Shown: one piece after another, positions 7,559-14,768 of the stretch | Position numbering within the stretch: the stretch's first letter is position 1 | Layout: each line of letters opens with the position of its first letter | Source of the DNA: Lachnospiraceae bacterium | GTDB taxonomy: Bacteria > Bacillota > Clostridia > Lachnospirales > Lachnospiraceae | Direction of reading: 5' to 3' | NCBI GenBank assembly: GCA_900766815.1 | Contig: CAAFWV010000006.1 | Location: forward strand, 1-23,889 | DNA length: 23,889 nt | Translations under genes and position numbers: made by a program | The notes under the pieces: generated by a model | What the model saw: only the letters and a program-made list of their open reading frames with translations | Databases searched by the model: none | What the model was told of the DNA's origin: nothing

Positions 7559-7924
7559 ATGCTTATGAAGAGTTCTACCATGAATACTCATATGGGTAAC
7601 ATCATCATTGATAAGGACGTTATCAGCCAGTATGCAGGCGGTGTGGCTATGGAATGCTTCGGTATTGTAGGTATGGCCGGCGTCAATATGAAGGATGGTT
7701 TTGTCAAGCTGCTCAAGATGGAGAATGCCGGAAGAGGTATTGATGTCAAGATAGAAGACAATAAGCTTATTCTTGATTTCCATATAATAGTGGCATACGG
7801 TGTCAGCATTGTTGCTGTAGCCAACAATCTTATTGATTCTGTTAAATATAAAATAGAAGAATTCACAGGAATGTCTGTCGAGAAGATTAATATCTTTGTC
7901 GAAGGCGTAAGAGTGATTGACTAG
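7559..7924 (+). CDS. Asp23/Gls24 family protein (YloU-like)
   Basis: About 121 residues. The sequence GNIIIDKDVISQYAGGVAME, then GIVGMAGVNMKDG, VAYGVSIVAVANNLIDSVKY and the terminal VEKINIFVEGVRVID are typical of the Asp23/Gls24 (DUF322) family. Members are small, membrane-associated or cytosolic proteins linked to envelope homeostasis; the YloU branch is encoded directly before YloV/FakA in many Firmicutes, as here. The open frame extends to a TTG at 7538, but AAAGGAG at 7548-7554 favours ATG 7559 (four-base gap) or ATG 7565 (ten-base gap); I cannot choose firmly between them. The stop codon TAG overlaps the Shine-Dalgarno site of fakA. Confidence 0.88.
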   Translation: MLMKSSTMNTHMGNIIIDKDVISQYAGGVAMECFGIVGMAGVNMKDGFVKLLKMENAGRGIDVKIEDNKLILDFHIIVAYGVSIVAVANNLIDSVKYKIEEFTGMSVEKINIFVEGVRVID

Positions 7925-7935
7925 GAGGGACGAAA

Positions 7936-9702
7936 GTGTCTAATACTATTGATTCCGCATTATTTAAGAAGATGTTCTTAGCCGGAGCTGCGAGCCTTGA
8001 ATCCAAGAAGGAATGGATCAATGAGCTCAATGTATTCCCGGTTCCGGATGGAGATACAGGTACCAACATGACCATGACAATCATGAGTGCCGCTAAAGAG
8101 GTGGTTGGTCTTGGTGATCCTGTTGATATGCTTACCCTTGCTAAGACTATTTCAAGTGGTTCACTCAGAGGTGCCAGAGGTAATTCGGGCGTTATTCTGT
8201 CTCAGTTGCTTCGCGGTTTTACCAAGGTGATGAAGGAGAATGAGGTTCTGGATATTCCGCTTATGGCTCTTGCCTGTGAGAATGCTGTTGAGAGCGCTTA
8301 TAAGGCCGTTATGAAGCCTAAGGAGGGTACAATTCTAACTGTTGCCAAGGGAATCTGTGATAAGGCATGTGAGCTTCGCGACAGCGGACTTACAGATATG
8401 AATGTATTCATAGATGAGCTTATTAAGGAGGGTGACAGGGTATTGCTTACAACTCCTGATTTACTTCCTGTTCTTAAGCAGGCAGGTGTTGTTGATTCCG
8501 GCGGACAGGGTCTTATGGAGGTGCTCAGAGGTGCCTATGATGCATTCCAAGGCAAGGAGATATCTTACGAGATTACTCCCGCTACAGGAAGAGGTCCTTC
8601 GGCAGGCAGCATGAGTGCATCGGCTGCATCTGATGCAGATATTAAGTTTGGATACTGTACAGAGTTTATCATCATGCTTGAGAAGCCTTTTAATGTTAAG
8701 CTTGAGCTTGATTTCAAGGCTTTCCTCGAGAGCATCGGTGACAGCATCGTGCTTGTAGCAGATGATGATATTGTTAAGGTTCATGTTCATACCAATGATC
8801 CCGGTATGGCAATTCAGAGAGCACTTAAGTACGGAGCGCTTTCTAACATGAAGATAGATAATATGAGACTGGAGCATCAGGAGAAGATTTTCAAGGAATC
8901 TGAGAAGCTGGCTGCCGGCGTTAATGACGGTACAGGACTTCCTGAGGATGTGAATGTAACCGTTGAAGCCTGTGGCGATGCCAAGCAAGGCGTGGATGCT
9001 GACGAATCAGGTCTTAAGATTGCCCCCTCAGCCTCTGAGAAAAAGGAGATGGGCTTTATCGCCGTATCTGTCGGCGAAGGCTTGGATGAGATATTCTCAA
9101 GTCTTGGTGTTGATATCATTATTTCGGGCGGACAGACAATGAATCCCTCAACAGAGGACTTCGTAAATGCCTGCAATAAGATTAATGCAGAGAATATATT
9201 CATCTTCCCCAACAATAAGAATATTGTAATGGCTGCCAACCAGGCCAAGTTCTTAGTTGAAGATAAGAATATAGTAGTAATTCCTACTAAGACCATTCCT
9301 CAGGGCGTAACGGCTATTATTAATTATGTTCCCGATATGACAGTGGAAGAGAATGAGTCAGTAATGCTTTCCGAGATTGCCAATGTGAAGTCCGGAGAGG
9401 TTACCTATGCAGTAAGAGATACCATGATTGACGACAAGGAGATCAAGGAAGGCGACTACATGGGTATAGGTGATAAGGGCATACTGTCAGTCGGTACTGA
9501 CATGAATAATGTTGTATACGAGATGGTGGATGCCATGGCTGATGAGGATACAGAGCTTATCAGTATCTACTATGGTGAGGATGTGGATGAAGAATCGGCC
9601 GACGAGCTGTGCAGAAATCTAGCTGACAAGTATGGTGACTGCGATGTTGAGCTTCAGTTCGGCGGACAGCCAATCTATTATTACATTGTTTCCTGTGAAT
9701 AA
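7936..9702 (+). CDS. fakA: Fatty acid kinase catalytic subunit FakA (DAK2 domain protein YloV)
   Basis: 588 residues, somewhat longer than usual for the family (about 550). The N-terminal DhaL-type kinase domain (about 1-205) carries the nucleotide/metal motif NVFPVPDGDTGTNM at 32-45 and GSLRGARGNSGVILSQLLRG. A middle domain follows from about 240, and a C-terminal DegV-like domain from about 385 (EGLDEIFSSLGVDIIISGGQ). FakA phosphorylates a fatty acid held by a FakB/DegV carrier, letting exogenous or recycled fatty acids enter phospholipid synthesis. The extra length lies in an acidic linker at about 325-375. Start is GTG at 7936 with AGGAGGG six bases upstream. The matching carrier candidate is the DegV gene at 11842, on the far side of recG. 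Confidence 0.9.
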   Translation: MSNTIDSALFKKMFLAGAASLESKKEWINELNVFPVPDGDTGTNMTMTIMSAAKEVVGLGDPVDMLTLAKTISSGSLRGARGNSGVILSQLLRGFTKVMKENEVLDIPLMALACENAVESAYKAVMKPKEGTILTVAKGICDKACELRDSGLTDMNVFIDELIKEGDRVLLTTPDLLPVLKQAGVVDSGGQGLMEVLRGAYDAFQGKEISYEITPATGRGPSAGSMSASAASDADIKFGYCTEFIIMLEKPFNVKLELDFKAFLESIGDSIVLVADDDIVKVHVHTNDPGMAIQRALKYGALSNMKIDNMRLEHQEKIFKESEKLAAGVNDGTGLPEDVNVTVEACGDAKQGVDADESGLKIAPSASEKKEMGFIAVSVGEGLDEIFSSLGVDIIISGGQTMNPSTEDFVNACNKINAENIFIFPNNKNIVMAANQAKFLVEDKNIVVIPTKTIPQGVTAIINYVPDMTVEENESVMLSEIANVKSGEVTYAVRDTMIDDKEIKEGDYMGIGDKGILSVGTDMNNVVYEMVDAMADEDTELISIYYGEDVDEESADELCRNLADKYGDCDVELQFGGQPIYYYIVSCE

Positions 9703-9710
9703 TTTAGTTC

Positions 9711-9742
9711 GGGCCGAAGCTAATCAATGCTTCGGCCTTTTT
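9711..9742 (+). terminator. Intrinsic terminator between fakA and recG
   Basis: GGCCGAAGC (9712-9720) and GCTTCGGCC (9729-9737) form a perfect nine-pair GC-rich stem with an eight-base loop, followed by TTTTT. It ends nine bases before the recG start codon. Confidence 0.85.
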
Positions 9743-9751
9743 GGTATTATA

Positions 9752-11788
9752 ATGCAGTTATCAAGTTCAATCGAAGTCGTTAAGGGTATCGGTTTAAAGA
9801 CCATCCCGAAGCTTAACAAACTGAATATTTTCACTGTCGGTGACCTCTGCTTCGACCTGCCCAGAGGCTTCATGGACATTCATGAGCCGGTAAACAGCCT
9901 TGATAACAACATTGGTAAGCTTGTGGCAATTAAGGGCTATATTGTTCCGGGCTCAGTGAAGGTGATAAAGAAAAGCAGACTTATTACTGTTGCTTCGCTC
10001 AAGGCAGAGAAAATTGAGAGCAGAATCACTGTCATGTATTTCAATGCCCCCTACATTGCCAAGCAGCTCGACAGCAGGGTGAAGATATATCTGGGTGTCC
10101 TAAGCTCGCGCAATGGCTTTATCTTATCGCAGCCAAGGACCTATACCATAGAGGAATATGATGCCATGCTGGCTTCCCCTGTTCCCGTATATAGCCTGAC
10201 TAAGGGCATCAGCAACAATCAGCTTGCCAAATTTATAGATAATGCGATAGAGATTGCGACCTTGCCGGAGGATTATCTTACTCCTTCGGAGCTTGACAGT
10301 CTCAATCTGTGCGATTTTGCCACAGCTATAAGAACCATACACAGGCCGCAGTCCATCGAGGACTACAACAGGGCACGGGACAGAATAGTGTTCCATGAAT
10401 TCTTAAACTACTTCTTAGAGATTAGTATAGCAGCTAAGGGAAAAGCGCGTGAATTCACCAAATCGATGATTGAAGTGGCTGATACTGCACGTCTCATTGA
10501 GGCGCTGCCATACAGGCTGACTAATGCACAGCTTCGTTGCTTTGAAGAAATCAAAGCCGATATGACCTCAGGTATCTGTATGAACCGTATGCTTCAGGGA
10601 GATGTGGGCAGCGGGAAAACCATTGTGGCCTTCCTTAGCTTGATTATGAATGCGGCAAATAATCATCAGGGGGCGCTGATGGCACCGACTGAGGTATTGG
10701 CCAATCAGCATTATGAATTTGCGCTTGAACTTGTAAATAAATATAAGGTTAATATAAGACCCGTTCTTCTTACAGGTTCGCTTAAGGCATCAGACAAGAA
10801 GAGTATAAGGGAAGCAATTAAGAACGGCGAATATAATGTAATAATCGGTACACATGCTTTGATTAATGATGTGGAATATAAGGATCTGACGCTTGCGATA
10901 ACCGATGAGCAGCACCGTTTCGGCGTGAAACAGCGCGAGGCTCTGGCCAACTTCGACAATGCACATATTCTGGTTATGAGTGCGACTCCTATTCCACGAA
11001 GCATGTCAATGACTATGTTCAAGGGTGTTAAGCTCTCAGTGCTTGACGAGCTGCCTGCAGACAGGAAGCCGATTAAGAACTGCGTAGTCGGAATTGATAA
11101 GAGGAATACCTCATATAAGTTCATTGAGAAGGAGGTTATTGCAGGTCATCAGGCCTATGTTATCTGCCCTATGATAGATGAGAACGAGGGCGTGGACCTA
11201 TGTAATGTTATTGATTATACAGCGACACTCAGAGAGGCTCTGCCGACACTGAGGATTGATTATCTGCACGGTCGGATGAAGAACAGCGAGAAGAATGAAA
11301 TAATGAACCAATTTTCTCTCGGGAATATAGATGTTCTTGTATCAACTACCGTTATTGAGGTCGGTGTCAATGTCCCCAATGCAACCGTTATGATGGTGGA
11401 GAATGCAGACAGATTCGGACTTTCTACGCTACATCAGATAAGAGGCCGAATCGGACGTGGTGATGCACAGGGGTACTGTATATTCATAAATACCTCGGAC
11501 TCCGAGGTGGCAGCTAAGAGACTTGAGATAGTCAACAACAGCAATGACGGCTTCCATATTGCAGAATGTGACCTTAATATGAGGGGTCCCGGTGAGGTTC
11601 AGGGCATCAGGCAGAGCGGTGACTTCGGCTTCAGGGTTGCCAGCATCTATGATGATGCTGCATTATTAAAAAAGGCCGGGGACTATGTTGACAGTCTTAT
11701 TGACAGCCCGGACGAAGATAAGGTGAATACCATAGCCGGCGCGGTATACAGCTTTGGGTTTAATCCGGTTGACTTTACTACAATATAA
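9752..11788 (+). CDS. recG: ATP-dependent DNA helicase RecG
   Basis: 678 residues, the normal length. RecG remodels stalled replication forks and recombination intermediates. The order is: N-terminal wedge/OB region (about 45-150), helicase Walker A GDVGSGKT at 283-290, Walker B DEQHRFGV at 385-392, MSATPIPRS at 409-417, and the C-terminal helicase part with STTVIEVGVNVPNA, HQIRGRIGRG and NMRGPGEVQGIRQSG. The open frame extends further upstream into fakA and the terminator, but family proteins start near VVKGIGLKTIPKL, so ATG 9752 is the sensible start. No Shine-Dalgarno site precedes it and the fakA terminator lies directly upstream, which leaves its expression unexplained. The degV promoter lies inside its last codons. 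Confidence 0.93.
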   Translation: MQLSSSIEVVKGIGLKTIPKLNKLNIFTVGDLCFDLPRGFMDIHEPVNSLDNNIGKLVAIKGYIVPGSVKVIKKSRLITVASLKAEKIESRITVMYFNAPYIAKQLDSRVKIYLGVLSSRNGFILSQPRTYTIEEYDAMLASPVPVYSLTKGISNNQLAKFIDNAIEIATLPEDYLTPSELDSLNLCDFATAIRTIHRPQSIEDYNRARDRIVFHEFLNYFLEISIAAKGKAREFTKSMIEVADTARLIEALPYRLTNAQLRCFEEIKADMTSGICMNRMLQGDVGSGKTIVAFLSLIMNAANNHQGALMAPTEVLANQHYEFALELVNKYKVNIRPVLLTGSLKASDKKSIREAIKNGEYNVIIGTHALINDVEYKDLTLAITDEQHRFGVKQREALANFDNAHILVMSATPIPRSMSMTMFKGVKLSVLDELPADRKPIKNCVVGIDKRNTSYKFIEKEVIAGHQAYVICPMIDENEGVDLCNVIDYTATLREALPTLRIDYLHGRMKNSEKNEIMNQFSLGNIDVLVSTTVIEVGVNVPNATVMMVENADRFGLSTLHQIRGRIGRGDAQGYCIFINTSDSEVAAKRLEIVNNSNDGFHIAECDLNMRGPGEVQGIRQSGDFGFRVASIYDDAALLKKAGDYVDSLIDSPDEDKVNTIAGAVYSFGFNPVDFTTI

Positions 11789-11797
11789 CATTAAAAT
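11769..11797 (+). promoter_or_regulatory. Sigma-A promoter of the DegV gene
   Basis: TTGACT (11769-11774), a 17-base spacer and TAAAAT (11792-11797), each one mismatch from consensus. It overlaps the end of recG and would start transcription near 11804, about 38 bases before the ATG. Confidence 0.7.
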
Positions 11798-11841
11798 ATT
11801 CTATAGTTTTCTGTTTAAAAACAATCTTACAGGGGTTAATA

Positions 11842-12708
11842 ATGAGCAAAGTTAGAATAATTACTGATAGTAACAGTGGTATTACAGTTGAGGATGCAAG
11901 AGAGCTTGGCGTAACAGTGCTTCCGATGCCTTTCTCAATAGATGAGGAGGTATTCTTCGAGCAGGAGTCACTTACACAGGAACAGTTCTACGAAGAGCTG
12001 GTCGCAGGCAAGAATATCATGACTACCCAGCCGAGTCCCGGACAGGTTATGGGTATTTGGGACGAGGCTCTTAAGGAATATGATGAGATAGTCTATATTC
12101 CCATGAGCTCAGGTCTGTCAGGCAGCTATCAGACAGCAGCCATGCTTGCAGAGGACTATGAAGGTAAGGTATATGTTGTTAATAATCAGCGGATATCAGT
12201 TACCCAGCGCCAGTCCGTACTTGATGCATTAAGACTTATTGAAGCAGGCAAAAGTGCTAAAGAGATTAAGGATATCCTTGAGGAAGACAGATTTAATTCA
12301 AGTATTTACCTCATGGTTGATACTCTTGTATACCTTAAGAAAGGTGGCAGAATAACTCCCGCTGCAGCTGCACTGGGAACGTTACTTAAGCTTAAGCCCG
12401 TGCTTCAGATTCAGGGTGACAGGCTGGATGCCTTCGCTAAGGCACGTACGGTTTCCCAGGCTAAGTCAATAATAATTAATGCAATCAAATCAGATATAGA
12501 TAAGAGATTCGGTGGTCTGTCTAAGGAGAATATATCTCTTCATATGGCATATGCTCATGACCTGGACAGAATCCTGGAATTCAAGGAAGAGGTAATGAAG
12601 GAATTCCCCGGATTTGATATTAATCTTTATCCGCTTTCTTTATCGGTTGCAACCCATATCGGCCCCGGCTGTATAGCACTTGCCGTGACCAAGAATCTTA
12701 AGATATAA
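11842..12708 (+). CDS. DegV family fatty-acid-binding protein (FakB-like)
   Basis: 288 residues, the standard length. DegV/FakB proteins bind a fatty acid in a deep pocket and present it to FakA for phosphorylation of the carboxylate. Visible signatures: VRIITDSNSGI at the start, TTQPSPG at 61-67, IPMSSGLSGSYQTA at 86-99 with Ser93, KKGGRITP at 166-173 with Arg170, and THIGPG at 271-276 with His272; these correspond to the residues that line the fatty-acid carboxylate or phosphate site in known FakB proteins. Acyl-chain preference cannot be read from sequence. The GGGG-type ribosome site ACAGGGGTT precedes ATG 11842. It has its own promoter and terminator, so it may be regulated apart from fakA. 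Confidence 0.9.
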   Translation: MSKVRIITDSNSGITVEDARELGVTVLPMPFSIDEEVFFEQESLTQEQFYEELVAGKNIMTTQPSPGQVMGIWDEALKEYDEIVYIPMSSGLSGSYQTAAMLAEDYEGKVYVVNNQRISVTQRQSVLDALRLIEAGKSAKEIKDILEEDRFNSSIYLMVDTLVYLKKGGRITPAAAALGTLLKLKPVLQIQGDRLDAFAKARTVSQAKSIIINAIKSDIDKRFGGLSKENISLHMAYAHDLDRILEFKEEVMKEFPGFDINLYPLSLSVATHIGPGCIALAVTKNLKI

Positions 12709-12713
12709 TTACT

Positions 12714-12744
12714 AACCCCTGAAATTAAATTCAGGGGTTTTTTA
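12714..12744 (+). terminator. Intrinsic terminator after the DegV gene
   Basis: AACCCCTGAA (12714-12723) and TTCAGGGGTT (12730-12739) form a perfect ten-pair stem with loop ATTAAA, followed by a T-run. Confidence 0.92.
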
Positions 12745-12755
12745 GTGCTCGCACT

Positions 12756-12783
12756 TTTACCATACCACAAAATATGGTATAAT
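12756..12783 (+). promoter_or_regulatory. Promoter of the topoisomerase operon with overlapping inverted repeat
   Basis: TTTACC (12756-12761), a 16-base spacer and a perfect TATAAT (12778-12783). The inverted repeat TACCATA (12758-12764) / TATGGTA (12773-12779), separated by CCACAAAA, covers both promoter elements and is placed like an operator. It is not followed by a T-run, so it is not a terminator. Confidence 0.65.
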
Positions 12784-12834
12784 AAAGCGCTAAATAGTAA
12801 GATTTTGACTATTGTCATGAAATATGAGGTAGGT

Positions 12835-14757
12835 ATGGCACGTAAGGACGATTATAATGCATCCAATATTACGGTCCTTGAGGGACTGGAGGCCGTAAGG
12901 AAGCGCCCCGGAATGTATATCGGTTCGGTTTCGAGCAAGGGACTGAATCATCTCATATATGAGATTGTGGACAATTCCGTAGATGAGCACCTGGCAGGAT
13001 ATTGTGACAGGATATATGTGACCCTTGAGGAGGATGGCTCGGCGACAATTGAAGATAACGGTCGAGGCATCCCCATTGAGATGCACGAGAAGGGTATGAG
13101 TGCGGAGAGACTGGTATTCACTACTCTTCATGCCGGGGGTAAGTTTGATGACAGTGCCTATAAGACAAGCGGCGGTCTGCACGGTGTAGGCTCTTCGGTT
13201 GTTAATGCTCTGTCTACTCATATGACAGTTACGGTTAAGAAGGGCGGATATATTCATACCGATTCCTATGAGCGAGGTATTCCTACGACAGAGCTTGTGG
13301 ACGGACTGCTGCCTACCATAGGTAAGACCAGGGAGACCGGTACCAAGATTAATTTCCTGCCCGACGATACCATCTTTGATAAGACCTGGTTCAAGGAGGA
13401 GGAGGTTAAGTCAAGACTGCATGAGACTGCCTATCTGAATCCGGGACTTACCATAATATTTGAAGATAACAGAAAGCCAATAAAGGAATATGTTGTATTC
13501 CATGAGCCCGACGGACTGATTGGCTTCCTGTATGATATGAACAGAAGCAAGGAATGCATCCACGAGCCTATCTATTTCAAGAGCGAGGCTGAGGGCATCA
13601 CTGTGGAGTGCGCCATCCAATATGTGAATGAATTCCATGAGAACGTATTGGGCTTCTGTAACAATATCTATAATTCAGAGGGTGGCACTCACCTTACAGG
13701 CTTCAAGACCAGCTTTACGACTATTATTAACAGCTATTCCAGGTCTCTCGGCATACTTAAGGATAAGGATGCTAACTTTAACGGTGCAGATGTCAGAAAC
13801 GGTATGACAGCCGTTATCTCAATCAAGCATCCCGACCCCAGGTTCGAGGGACAGACCAAGACTAAGCTTGATAATCAGGATGCTGCCAAGGTGGTGAGTA
13901 AGATTACCAATGATGAGCTGGTGCGCTTCTTCGATAGAAACCTTGAGACTCTTAAGGCCATAATCGGCTGCGCCGAGAAGGCGGCCAAGATTAGGAAGAG
14001 CGAAGAAAAGGCCAAGACCAATATGCTCAGTAAGCCCAAATACAGCTTCGACAGCAACGGTAAGCTGGCTAACTGTGAGAGCAGAGACCCTGAGAAATGT
14101 GAGATATTCATAGTCGAAGGAGATTCGGCGGGCGGTTCGGCCAAGAATGCCAGAAATCGAATGTATCAGGCAATTCTGCCTATCAGAGGTAAGATACTGA
14201 ATGTTGAAAAGGCAAGTATTGATAAGATTCTGGCCAATGCAGAGATTAAGACCATGATCAACGCCTTTGGCTGCGGCTTCTCTGAAGGCTACGGTAATGA
14301 CTTCGATATATCAAAGCTTAGATATAACAAGATTGTAATTATGGCCGATGCCGACGTGGACGGTGCCCATATTGCAACACTTCTTCTTACATTATTCTAC
14401 AGATTCATGCCCGAGCTTATCTATGAAGGACATGTATATATAGCTATGCCGCCTCTCTATAAGGCTATGCCGGCAAAGGGAGAGGAGGAATACCTCTATG
14501 ATGATGCGGCACTTGAGAAATACCGCAAAAATCATAAGGGCAGCTTCACTCTCCAGAGATATAAGGGCCTTGGAGAGATGGATGAGGACCAGCTGTGGGA
14601 GACTACACTTGATCCTGCCAGAAGAAAGCTTAAGCGTGTGGAGATAGAGGATGCCAGAATGGCAAGCGATGTTACAGAGCTGCTGATGGGTAACGATGTA
14701 CCGCCCAGAAAAGCCTTTATCTACAGACATGCCAAGGATGCATTACTTGATGTATAA
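12835..14757 (+). CDS. Type IIA DNA topoisomerase subunit B (GyrB/ParE family), probably of a second, topoisomerase IV-like enzyme
   Basis: 640 residues. The B subunit hydrolyses ATP and carries the TOPRIM metal site. GHKL ATPase motifs: EIVDNSVDEH at 43-52, DNGRGIP at 74-80 and GGLHGVGSSVVNALS at 113-127. TOPRIM motifs: EGDSAGGSA at 428-436 and DADVDGAHI at 505-513; QRYKGLGEM at 574-582 is the C-terminal signature. Departures from canonical GyrB are visible: the usual LPGKLADC is replaced by a region ending GKLANC, and the Arg after DGAHI is Ala. GyrB and ParE are hard to tell apart in Firmicutes; the partner subunit suggests the latter. GAGGT at 12826-12830 favours ATG 12835 over the ATG at 12817. 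The A subunit starts 11 bases after its stop. Confidence 0.88.
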   Translation: MARKDDYNASNITVLEGLEAVRKRPGMYIGSVSSKGLNHLIYEIVDNSVDEHLAGYCDRIYVTLEEDGSATIEDNGRGIPIEMHEKGMSAERLVFTTLHAGGKFDDSAYKTSGGLHGVGSSVVNALSTHMTVTVKKGGYIHTDSYERGIPTTELVDGLLPTIGKTRETGTKINFLPDDTIFDKTWFKEEEVKSRLHETAYLNPGLTIIFEDNRKPIKEYVVFHEPDGLIGFLYDMNRSKECIHEPIYFKSEAEGITVECAIQYVNEFHENVLGFCNNIYNSEGGTHLTGFKTSFTTIINSYSRSLGILKDKDANFNGADVRNGMTAVISIKHPDPRFEGQTKTKLDNQDAAKVVSKITNDELVRFFDRNLETLKAIIGCAEKAAKIRKSEEKAKTNMLSKPKYSFDSNGKLANCESRDPEKCEIFIVEGDSAGGSAKNARNRMYQAILPIRGKILNVEKASIDKILANAEIKTMINAFGCGFSEGYGNDFDISKLRYNKIVIMADADVDGAHIATLLLTLFYRFMPELIYEGHVYIAMPPLYKAMPAKGEEEYLYDDAALEKYRKNHKGSFTLQRYKGLGEMDEDQLWETTLDPARRKLKRVEIEDARMASDVTELLMGNDVPPRKAFIYRHAKDALLDV

Positions 14758-14768
14758 GAGAGATTAAT

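Noticed and set aside
8461..8988. 175-codon open frame on the - strand inside fakA
   Set aside because: It lies wholly opposite the well-supported fakA frame, is rich in Cys/Ile/His as expected from antisense of coding DNA, and has no family features.
9748..9753. TATAAT just before and overlapping the recG start codon as a -10 box
   Set aside because: It overlaps the ATG, so transcription would start inside the gene; no -35 is possible because the terminator stem occupies that position.
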